Of a DNA stretch of 27,467 nucleotides, positions 7,105-12,706 are shown piece after piece. The stretch's first letter is position 1. The number at the start of each line of letters is the position of its first letter. This stretch comes from an uncultured Eubacteriales bacterium (GTDB lineage: Bacteria; Bacillota; Clostridia; Oscillospirales; Acutalibacteraceae), in contig CAKSYX010000029.1 of NCBI GenBank assembly GCA_934525065.1, positions 1-27,467 on the forward strand. The letters are read 5' to 3'. A program made the position numbers and the translations under genes. The notes beneath the pieces were generated by a model that saw only the letters and a list, made by a program, of their open reading frames with translations, ran no database searches and was not told the origin of the DNA.

Positions 7105-7914
7105 TCAGTCGGCGAGTGCTTTTGCAATCGGCAAAAATGCCGAGGTGTCCGCAAGCTCGATTGAGCCTTTGTCTGCAAGAGCGGGCGTTTTCGGGTCGAT
7201 CGGGAGCGAAGCGAGGAGCTTTGTTCCCATCTGCGCTGCCGTGGCAGCCGCATCGCCGCCGCCGAAGATGCGGTGTTCTTTTCCGCAGTCGGGGCAGACA
7301 AAGGTGCTCATGTTTTCAATTATACCGACAACGGGAATGTTCATCATCTTCGCCATGTTAACTGCCTTTTTAACGATGAGAGAAACAAGGTCCTGCGGCG
7401 TTGTGACAACGATTATTCCGTCAACGGGGAGCGACTGGAAAACGGTGAGGGGAACGTCGCCCGTTCCCGGAGGCATATCAACAAACATGAAGTCCACATC
7501 ACCCCAGGAAACCTCGCTGAAAAACTGCTGAATCACTCCGCTGATGACAGGTCCGCGCCAGACCACCGGCATATCTTCGCTTTCAAGCAGGAGATTAACG
7601 CTCATCACGCGGATACCGGTTGCGGTTTCCATCGGGATGATTCCGTCGTCGTCCGCAACTGCGCGGCCTTTAAGGCCGAACATCTTCGGAACAGAAGGGC
7701 CGGTCACGTCTGCGTCAAGAATTGCACATTGCTTTCCGAGGCTCTGCATTGCCGAAGCAAGAAGGCTCGTTACAGAGGATTTTCCGACGCCGCCCTTGCC
7801 GCTGACAACTGCATAAATCTTTTTGATATTGCTCGATTTATTCGGTTTGATGTGCATATCTCTGCTCTGGCAATCCGATGAGCAGGAGGAGCAATTACCG
7901 TTACATTCACTCAT
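7105..7914 (-). CDS. Mrp/NBP35 family P-loop ATPase (Fe-S cluster carrier)
   Basis: A 269-residue ATPase of the ApbC/Mrp/NBP35 group, which binds and transfers [4Fe-4S] clusters to apo-proteins in the cytoplasm. The deviant Walker A GKGGVGKS is at 39-46, followed by DADVTGPSVPKMFG, 'DMPPGTGD' and 'TTPQDLVSLIVKKA'. The CPDC pair (C207, C210) near the C-terminus is the dimer cluster site of the family. The N-terminus also holds a ferredoxin-like cluster of four cysteines (C4, C8, C11, C15), as in NBP35-type members. AAAGGTAG lies upstream of the start, and promoter TTGACT-17-TATTGT about 45 bases upstream. It fits with the isc operon at 23-25 kb as part of cluster supply. Confidence 0.93.
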   Translation of the reverse strand: MSECNGNCSSCSSDCQSRDMHIKPNKSSNIKKIYAVVSGKGGVGKSSVTSLLASAMQSLGKQCAILDADVTGPSVPKMFGLKGRAVADDDGIIPMETATGIRVMSVNLLLESEDMPVVWRGPVISGVIQQFFSEVSWGDVDFMFVDMPPGTGDVPLTVFQSLPVDGIIVVTTPQDLVSLIVKKAVNMAKMMNIPVVGIIENMSTFVCPDCGKEHRIFGGGDAAATAAQMGTKLLASLPIDPKTPALADKGSIELADTSAFLPIAKALAD

Positions 7915-7950
7915 TTCATAACACTACCTTTCGATATTTCAATCTTATAT

Positions 7951-7979
7951 ACAATAGTATAAAAATAGTTTAAAGTCAA
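7951..7979 (-). promoter_or_regulatory. Putative sigma-A promoter for mrp
   Basis: On the minus strand, TTGACT (7979-7974) and TATTGT (7956-7951) are 17 bases apart, about 40 bases upstream of the mrp start codon. Confidence 0.6.
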
Positions 7980-8064
7980 GTTTTTTCGTCTCCGGATTCC
8001 GGATATAATCAGCCCAAAGGACAGCAAGCAACCCAACGTCCTGCACTGCATAAAAATAAACACG

Positions 8065-8099
8065 TCTAATATCTAATATCTAGCATCTAAAATCTATCT
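8065..8099. repeat. Heptad TCTANNN tract, left arm
   Basis: Five tandem 7-mers (TCTAATA, TCTAATA, TCTAGCA, TCTAAAA, TCTATCT) lie directly outside the GC-rich hairpin GGGCGGG / CCCGCCC of repeat unit R1. Confidence 0.8.
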
Positions 8100-8457
8100 T
8101 CGTACGGGCGGGGCATGACCCGCCCATGAAACCTTGCCGTTTGCACCGCGCGAACAATGAAGTTCTCTCTTTCATTTTTAAATCCTGCTTTGCTTGCGCT
8201 CCCCGCGCGGGGATTACTTTTGTCGATTGCAACAAAAGTAATCAAAAATGCGCTTTTCATACGGCGCCCCAGAGAGCGAAATCACGATTCCTTGAGGGAA
8301 TCGGATTATCGCTCTCAAACGCGCCTACAACATCACCTCTGCAAACGCTCCCTTATTCAACAGAAAATCCGCTTTCATAAGCGCTCACTCTGTGAAGCTG
8401 TTCCTTCAGGTTGTTCTGAATTAAAGCTTACGCCTTCTTTTGAAACGCGGATTTTTA
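8098..8457 (-). repeat. Structured repeat unit R1
   Basis: Minus-strand copy of the ~390 bp unit. Reading 5' to 3' on the minus strand, it contains AAAAATCCGCG; a long hairpin flanked by GGCGCG / GGCGCC with arms GAGAGCGA-(T)-AATC-CGATTCC and GGAATCG-(T)-GATTTCGCTCTC; a GATTACTTTTGT / ACAAAAGTAATC hairpin; CCCCGCGCGGGG; a conserved 'GAGCGCAAGCAAAG' block; 'GTTCGCGCGGTGCAAACGG'; a GGGCGGG / CCCGCCC hairpin; and CGTACGAAG at the end. R2 and R3 differ in stem sequence but keep the pairing. Confidence 0.75.
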
Positions 8458-8519
8458 GTGCTGACGGTTAGGCTTGTGTTGTCCTTCGAGCTTGCGTCTG
8501 AATGATATAAGCTTTATAT

Positions 8520-8911
8520 AAACCCAAGAATTGAGAAAGCCTTTCTCCTTGCAGAAAAAATCCGCGTCTGAAAGTGGGCAGAAGCTTTTCTTTTTTGCTT
8601 TGCCGATTGCAGGGCACAACAGAGTGTGCGTTTTTGAAAGCGGATTTTCTGTTGAATAAGGGAGCGTTTGCAGAGGTGATGTTGTAGGCGCGATGGAGAC
8701 GATAATCGAGTTTCGTAGAAACTTCGATTTCGGCGACCTCTCGCGCCGTATGATAAGTCTTTTTGGTTACTTTTGAGACGCTTGTCAAAAGTAACCCCCG
8801 CGCGGGGAGCGCAAGCAAAGCTAGATTTAAAAATGAAAGAGAAAACTTTTATTGTTCGCGCGGTGCAAACGGTAAGGTTTCATGGGCGGGTCATGCCCCG
8901 CCCGTACGAAG
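8520..8911 (+). repeat. Structured repeat unit R2
   Basis: Plus-strand copy, inverted relative to R1 and direct to R3. It begins AAACCCAAGAATT and ends CGTACGAAG. Its central hairpin is GGCGCGA / TCGCGCC outside, with an inner stem CGA(T)AATCGAGTTTC pairing with GAAACTTCGATTTCG. The next hairpin is GGTTACTTTTG / CAAAAGTAACC. Its first part matches R3 closely, while the middle segment matches R1 (TCTGTTGAATAAGGGAGCG), as if mosaic. Confidence 0.75.
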
Positions 8912-8945
8912 ATAGATTTTAGATGTTAGATATTAGATATTAGAC
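8911..8945. repeat. Heptad tract, right arm
   Basis: Five 7-mers (AGATAGA, TTTTAGA, TGTTAGA, TATTAGA, TATTAGA), the inverted counterpart of the 8065-8099 tract, follow CGTACGAAG of R2. Confidence 0.75.
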
Positions 8946-9003
8946 GTGTTTATTTTTATGCAGTGCAGGACGTTAGGGCGTTTGCTGTCCTTTAAGTTGA
9001 TTA

Positions 9004-9069
9004 TATCTAGTATCTAGTGTCTAGCATCTAGCATCTAGATACGGGGGCCTCAGGCGACCCCCGTACGAA
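9004..9069. repeat. Third heptad tract plus a variant of the terminal GC hairpin
   Basis: Five 7-mers with a CTAG core (ATCTAGT, ATCTAGT, GTCTAGC, ATCTAGC, ATCTAGA) occupy 9004-9038. The hairpin ACGGGGG / CCCCCGT follows and leads into the same CGTACGAAG that ends R1-R3. Next comes GTTTGTTTTTATGTTGTGCAA, similar to the GTGTTTATTTTTATGCAGTGCA block after R2. It looks like a degraded 3' end of another unit. Confidence 0.6.
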
Positions 9070-9116
9070 GCTGAGGTTTGTTTTTATGTTGTGCAAGGTG
9101 TCAGGCTGTTTTAATT

Positions 9117-9510
9117 AAACCCAAGAATTAAGAAAGCCTTTCTCCTTGCAGAAAAAATCCGCGTCTGAAAGTGGGCAGAAGCTTTTCTTTTTTGTTTTGC
9201 TGATTGCAGGGCACAACAGAGTGTGCGTTTTTGAAAGCGGATTTTGTGTTCGGTGAGGGGAAAGAGCAGAACTGTTGTTGTAGGCGCGATGGAGACGATA
9301 ATCGAGTTTCGTAGAAACTTCGATTTCGGCGACCTCTCGCGCCGTACTAAGAAGCGAACTTTTGGTTACTTTTGTTTCAATCGACAAAAGTAACCCCCGC
9401 GCGGGGAGCGCAAGCAAAGCAGGATTTAAAAATGAAAGAGAAAACTTTTATTGTTCGCGCGGTGCAAACGGCAAGGTTTCATGGGCGGCTCATGCCCCGC
9501 CCGTACGAAG
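9117..9510 (+). repeat. Structured repeat unit R3
   Basis: Direct repeat of R2, from AAACCCAAGAATT to CGTACGAAG. It shares the central hairpin sequence with R2 but has its own middle segment (TGTGTTCGGTGAGGGG...). The second hairpin is GGTTACTTTTGT / ACAAAAGTAACC with a TTCAATCG loop. The terminal GC hairpin has one mismatch (GGGCGGC / CCCGCCC). It lacks the flanking heptad tract. Confidence 0.75.
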
Positions 9511-9566
9511 GAACGCTTGTGTTTCACAAAGAAATTGATGAATTTTCAACGGATATATAAAGCACA

Positions 9567-9591
9567 ACGGGAGCCGCATTGCGGCTCCCGT
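9567..9591 (-). terminator. Putative terminator of the parA-parB operon
   Basis: A perfect 11 bp hairpin (ACGGGAGCCGC, ATT, GCGGCTCCCGT) lies 16 bases beyond the parB stop. The T-tract on the minus strand is weak (TTGTGCTTTATA), so termination is probable rather than certain. Confidence 0.6.
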
Positions 9592-9607
9592 CAACAATTA
9601 AGGCAAT

Positions 9608-10471
9608 TTATTCGTCCTGTTCAAAAAGCTTCATCAGCTTTGAAAGGTCGTCTTTTCCAAAGAACTCAATTTCAAGCGTACCTCTGTTTCCGGAGGAAAG
9701 AAAAACCTTGGCCTTCCTGCCGAGCGACTGAGAAACCGCAAGCTCAACCTCGTCATAGTAAGTATCGCGCTTTTTGACACGCTTTTCCCTTTTGGTGTCT
9801 CCCTTGAGGAGGGCTTTAACGGCGCGTTCCGTTTCGCGGACAGAAAGCCGCTTTTTGATTATCTCGCTTGCAAGCGCGGTCATCTGCTCCTCGTTTTCAA
9901 GCGCAAGAATCGTTCTTGCGTGGCCTGCGGAAAGCTCGCCGCGTTCAACAAGGGCAAGCACCTCCTGCGGAAGAGAAAGCAGACGCATTGAATTTGCAAC
10001 CGCCGGGCGGCTTTTTCCAACGCGCTTTGCCGCCTGCTCCTGCGTCAGGCCGTAGGTTTCCATCAAAAGCGCAAGCCCCTGCGCTTCTTCAATCGGATTG
10101 AGATCCTCACGCTGAAGATTTTCAACAAGGGCAAGCTCCATTTCTTCGCTGTCGCTCATCTCGCGAATCACAACCGGAACCTCCGTAAGGCCGGCCATTC
10201 TTGAGGCGCGCCAGCGTCTTTCTCCGGCAACGAGCCTGTATCCGCCGTCCGGCAAAGGACGGACGAGCAGCGGCTGAAGCACGCCGTGGGTCGAAATGCT
10301 GTTCGCAAGCTCTTCAAGAGCTTCCTCGTCAAAGCTTTTTCTCGGCTGTTCGCGGTTCGGCTCAATTTCGTTGATTTTAAGCTTTACGGCGGACTTTGTG
10401 TCCTCCATTGAATTGTCGTCAAAAAGCGCATCAAGGCCCCGGCCGAGACCGCCTTTGTTTTTTGCTGCCAT
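9608..10471 (-). CDS. parB: ParB/Spo0J chromosome partitioning protein
   Basis: A 287-residue CTPase/DNA-clamp that loads at parS sites and helps segregate the replication origin. The N-terminus KGGLGRGLDALF (6-17) is the conserved ParA-stimulating segment. The ParB/Srx domain contains QPRKSF (42-47), HGVLQPLLV and the CTP-binding GERRWRAS (83-90). A helix-turn-helix follows (LTQEQAAKRVGKSRPAVANS), then a C-terminal dimerisation region. The start follows GAGGAGG, 16 bases after the parA stop, so the two are one operon. I saw no match to the parS consensus in the window. Confidence 0.96.
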   Translation of the reverse strand: MAAKNKGGLGRGLDALFDDNSMEDTKSAVKLKINEIEPNREQPRKSFDEEALEELANSISTHGVLQPLLVRPLPDGGYRLVAGERRWRASRMAGLTEVPVVIREMSDSEEMELALVENLQREDLNPIEEAQGLALLMETYGLTQEQAAKRVGKSRPAVANSMRLLSLPQEVLALVERGELSAGHARTILALENEEQMTALASEIIKKRLSVRETERAVKALLKGDTKREKRVKKRDTYYDEVELAVSQSLGRKAKVFLSSGNRGTLEIEFFGKDDLSKLMKLFEQDE

Positions 10472-10487
10472 TTTCGTTCCTCCTCAA

Positions 10488-11273
10488 TCAAAAATGAGAA
10501 AGCGGCGTTTTGCCGTTCTTTTTCAAAAATTCGTCCGCAAGCTCGTCATAGGCCCTGCTGCCCTTTGAAGCGCGGTCATAATACGCAACCGGCTGACCGA
10601 AGGACGGCGCCTCCGAAAGGCGGACGTTGCGCGGAATCACAACAGAAAAGACTTTTTGCGGAAAGAAACGCTTGACCTCGGAAACGACCTGCTGAGTGAG
10701 GTTGAGCCTTCCGTCAAACATCGTCAAAAGCACGCCTTCAATATCAATAAGCGGATTATATTTCCTTTTGACCTGGCGAACGGTATTCATCAGCTGAGAA
10801 AGCCCCTCAAGCGCATAAAATTCACACTGAATCGGAACAAGAACACTGTCCACGGCGCAAAGAGCATTGATAGTGATAAGTCCCAGCGACGGAGGGCAGT
10901 CAAGAAAAATGAAGTCGTATTTTTCCTTCAGAGGGGCAAGGGCGTTTTTGATCCTCGCTTCGCGGAAGTCCAGGTCGGCAACTTCAATTTCCGCGCCTGC
11001 AAGCGCCATGTTGGCGGGCAAAAGGTCGAGACGGCTGAACTTTGTTTGCTTCAAAATTTCCTCAGCCGGAGCCTGACCGATTATCATGTCATAGGTTGAA
11101 AGTCCGGTGTCCCTTTTGTTGAAGCCGAGACCGCTCGTTGCGTTGCCTTGGGGGTCAATGTCCACAAGCAGAGTTTTATAGCCCTTCATGCCGACTGCGG
11201 CGGCAAGGTTCACGGCGGTCGTTGTTTTTCCGACTCCGCCCTTCTGGTTGACTATGGCAACGGTTTTTCCCAT
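10488..11273 (-). CDS. parA: ParA/Soj partition ATPase
   Basis: A 261-residue MinD/ParA-type ATPase that binds DNA non-specifically and drives ParB-parS segregation. The deviant Walker A is KGGVGKTTT (11-19). 'VDIDPQGNATSGL' and 'DCPPSLGLITINAL' match the chromosomal Soj family. AAAGGTAG lies 8 bases before the ATG. It is the upstream gene of the parA-parB pair. Chromosomal soj-spo0J usually sits beside rsmG/mnmG near oriC; here it lies between a repeat cluster and a TetR regulator. Confidence 0.96.
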   Translation of the reverse strand: MGKTVAIVNQKGGVGKTTTAVNLAAAVGMKGYKTLLVDIDPQGNATSGLGFNKRDTGLSTYDMIIGQAPAEEILKQTKFSRLDLLPANMALAGAEIEVADLDFREARIKNALAPLKEKYDFIFLDCPPSLGLITINALCAVDSVLVPIQCEFYALEGLSQLMNTVRQVKRKYNPLIDIEGVLLTMFDGRLNLTQQVVSEVKRFFPQKVFSVVIPRNVRLSEAPSFGQPVAYYDRASKGSRAYDELADEFLKKNGKTPLSHF

Positions 11274-11308
11274 TTTAAACTACCTTTCTTTTCTCAGATG
11301 CTTTTTCA

Positions 11309-11337
11309 AGTATAACATATGGCCGGGAATTTTTAAA
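11309..11337 (-). promoter_or_regulatory. Possible parA promoter
   Basis: On the minus strand, TATACT (11314-11309) is preceded at 17 bases by a weak TTTAAA (11337-11332). The -10 is good and the -35 poor. Confidence 0.35.
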
Positions 11338-11381
11338 GAGCAACACAAAAATATTTTTGCCGCCGTTCGGGCGAAAAGCAC

Positions 11382-11406
11382 AAAAAGCCGGGCAGGCCGA
11401 CTTTTT
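11382..11406 (-). terminator. Putative terminator after the TetR gene
   Basis: An AAAAAG-x-CGG / CCG-x-CTTTTT hairpin with T-runs on both strands lies between the 3' end of the TetR gene and parA. Confidence 0.5.
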
Positions 11407-11434
11407 GCTCTCCCTTGGGGTGTGAGGAGAATCA

Positions 11435-11452
11435 ATGCGTTTCAAAACGCAT
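11435..11452. promoter_or_regulatory. 18 bp palindrome, possible operator
   Basis: ATGCGTTT-CA-AAACGCAT is a perfect 8+8 dyad with no T-run after it, about 50 bases beyond the TetR gene stop (11504) on the parA side. It could be a regulator site or an RNA hairpin; nothing decides between them. Confidence 0.35.
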
Positions 11453-11503
11453 CACTTATATTAACACCCGAAAGGGAATTTCTTCGCAGAAAAATTTACA
11501 GGA

Positions 11504-12082
11504 TTATTTTGCAGTGTCAAGGTTCAATGCGGCGGCGTTTTCGAGCGCAAGGCGAAGAGTGCCCTTCATTATTGCGGCAAAGCGGTCGAGCAGCTTTTCC
11601 GGAATCTCCTTCATTCCGTCACCAAGCCAGCGCGTGAGCATACCCGAAAGTGAATTCGCCGCCCAGACGGAGATCAGTCTAACGTCCTCTTCGGAAACTG
11701 AAAGCCCCTGCGCCTGATTTTTAAGGAAAAGCGGAATATGCTCCATTGCAATTGAAAAGAAAGTCTCATTCGTTTTTTCAAAGCCGAGCGACCTGAAAAC
11801 GTGCAGTGTAACGGTTCGGCGTTCATACATATACGAGCAGGCGTTCTTGAACGCCTCAAGCCACGAGCCTTCATCGGGCTTTATTTCACTGCGGCGTTTT
11901 TCAAATTCCTCTCGGAACATTTCCTCTGCCATGGCGTAAATATCGCTGAAATAATAATAAAAGGTTTTTCGGTTGATTTTGCAGTCGTCAACAATATCCT
12001 TGACGGTGATTTTATCGAGCGGACGCTCGTTCAGAAATTTAAGGAAAGAGGCATAGATTGCCCGTTTTGTCAAAGCAGCCAA
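11504..12082 (-). CDS. TetR/AcrR family transcriptional regulator
   Basis: A 192-residue regulator. The N-terminal helix-turn-helix (ITVKDIVDDCKINRKTFYYYF) is followed by an all-helical ligand/dimer domain. I place the start at TTG 12082, behind GGGGGTGG, rather than at the ATG codons at 12160 or 12133. The promoter TTGCGC-17-TATAAT occupies 12160-12132 on this strand, so an upstream ATG would lie inside the promoter. The next in-frame TTG, three codons later, is also possible. It is divergent from the TrpR-like gene, with a perfect dyad between their promoters, so local auto- and cross-regulation is plausible. The ligand is unknown. Confidence 0.85.
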   Translation of the reverse strand: MAALTKRAIYASFLKFLNERPLDKITVKDIVDDCKINRKTFYYYFSDIYAMAEEMFREEFEKRRSEIKPDEGSWLEAFKNACSYMYERRTVTLHVFRSLGFEKTNETFFSIAMEHIPLFLKNQAQGLSVSEEDVRLISVWAANSLSGMLTRWLGDGMKEIPEKLLDRFAAIMKGTLRLALENAAALNLDTAK

Positions 12083-12131
12083 AGTTCCACCCCCGTTTTT
12101 GCTTTCTTCAAAGAAGCTGTTTTCAAAAATC

Positions 12132-12160
12132 ATTATACTAAAAACATGGGAAAAGCGCAA
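12132..12160 (-). promoter_or_regulatory. Putative sigma-A promoter for the TetR gene
   Basis: On the minus strand, TTGCGC (12160-12155) and TATAAT (12137-12132) are 17 bases apart. It decides the start codon of the regulator. Confidence 0.7.
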
Positions 12161-12161
12161 C

Positions 12162-12190
12162 AGTCAAATGCAGCGCGTTATGATTTGACT
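12162..12190. promoter_or_regulatory. Dyad between divergent promoters, candidate operator
   Basis: AGTCAAAT and ATTTGACT are perfect inverted repeats 13 bases apart. The right arm overlaps the -35 of the TrpR-like gene, and the left arm begins two bases from the -35 of the TetR gene. Confidence 0.5.
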
Positions 12191-12213
12191 TTTTGTTCTC
12201 ATGGTGTTATAGT
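12185..12213 (+). promoter_or_regulatory. Putative sigma-A promoter for the TrpR-like gene
   Basis: TTGACT (12185-12190), a 17 base spacer and TATAGT (12208-12213). Confidence 0.7.
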
Positions 12214-12256
12214 AAAGTGCGGACACAGGAAAAACGAAGAAAGAAGGTTATTAAGA

Positions 12257-12553
12257 ATGGGCAAGCCAAAGAATGAAGAAATTGACAACCTTTTCAAAGC
12301 CATTCTCACGCTTGAAAGCGTTGAAGAATGTTACAGCTTTTTCGGCGATATCTGCACGGAGAAGGAGCTTATTGATCTTTCTCAGCGCCTTGAGGTTGCG
12401 CGGCTGCTGAGAAAAAAGCTCAATTATATTGAAATCAGCAGGCGTACCGGCGCGAGCACAACGACCGTCAGCCGCGTCAACAAATGCCTGACCTACGGCA
12501 ACGACGGCTATGCCCTCGTTTTTGAAAGACTTGAAAAAAAAGAGGAAGAATAA
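12257..12553 (+). CDS. YerC/YecD-type TrpR-related DNA-binding protein
   Basis: A 98-residue, all-helical protein. FFGDICTEKELIDLSQRLEVARLL is the characteristic helix pair of the TrpR superfamily YerC/YecD group, followed by the recognition helix-turn-helix YIEISRRTGASTTTVSRV and CLTYGNDGY. Members are small Firmicutes regulators of uncertain target, distinct from tryptophan-binding TrpR of E. coli. The frame stays open far upstream, but ATG 12257 with GAAGG before it and the promoter at 12185-12213 sets the start. A strong terminator follows at 12572. Confidence 0.9.
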   Translation: MGKPKNEEIDNLFKAILTLESVEECYSFFGDICTEKELIDLSQRLEVARLLRKKLNYIEISRRTGASTTTVSRVNKCLTYGNDGYALVFERLEKKEEE

Positions 12554-12571
12554 AAGACGGCAAAACCTTTG

Positions 12572-12597
12572 CGGACGTCTGCTGACGTCCGTTTTTT
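12572..12597 (+). terminator. Rho-independent terminator after the TrpR-like gene
   Basis: CGGACGTC, loop TGCT, GACGTCCG, then six T residues. Confidence 0.88.
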
Positions 12598-12645
12598 CTG
12601 TAAAAGGTTCCAAAAATCGCGGAGCAATATAATGCAGTTTTAATA

Positions 12646-12674
12646 TTGCTTAATAAATTGCAATCGTGTATAAT
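12646..12674 (+). promoter_or_regulatory. Putative sigma-A promoter for the LRR-FN3 gene
   Basis: TTGCTT (12646-12651), a 17 base spacer and a consensus TATAAT (12669-12674). Confidence 0.7.
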
Positions 12675-12706
12675 ATAATCATGACAATCAGAAGGAGGTC
12701 TTAGAA

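Larger units (their letters stand above)
8002..9007. repeat. ~1 kb imperfect palindrome built from two repeat copies
   Basis: The left arm (about 8002-8457) and right arm (about 8554-9007) are inverted repeats of each other. Matches run from GATATAATC at the left edge to GATTATATC at the right, through the GCAGTGCAGGACG / CGTCCTGCACTGC block, the heptad tracts and the structured repeat units. The arms meet over about 100 bases of unique sequence. No credible gene lies here: ORFs beginning 'LALPARGLLL' arise in all copies but diverge or frameshift beyond that point. Together with 9008-9607 this is the longest geneless stretch of the window. Confidence 0.8.

Noticed and set aside
14..9038. CRISPR-like array from the heptad tracts
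   Set aside because: The period is 7 bases with no spacers of 30 bases or so and no cas genes nearby.
8157..9417. ORFs starting 'LALPARGLLL' in each structured repeat (about 8157-8471 +, 8468-8818 -, 9115-9417 -)
   Set aside because: They share only the short stretch encoded by the conserved GCGCTCCCCGCGCGGGG block, lack ribosome binding sites, and diverge or shift frame where stems change while pairing is preserved. They look like by-products of the structured repeat.
9608..11273. Plasmid or prophage partition system
   Set aside because: ParA and ParB have chromosomal Soj/Spo0J-type features and the surrounding genes are housekeeping. No replication or phage genes are present.
12083..12160. 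ATG 12160 (or 12133) as start of the first TetR regulator
   Set aside because: Both lie within or upstream of the TTGCGC-17-TATAAT promoter that should transcribe the gene.
11801..12256. A 250-residue reading of the TrpR-like ORF
   Set aside because: The extension runs antisense through the TetR gene and upstream of the promoter at 12185-12213. Only the 98-residue product matches the YerC/YecD family.
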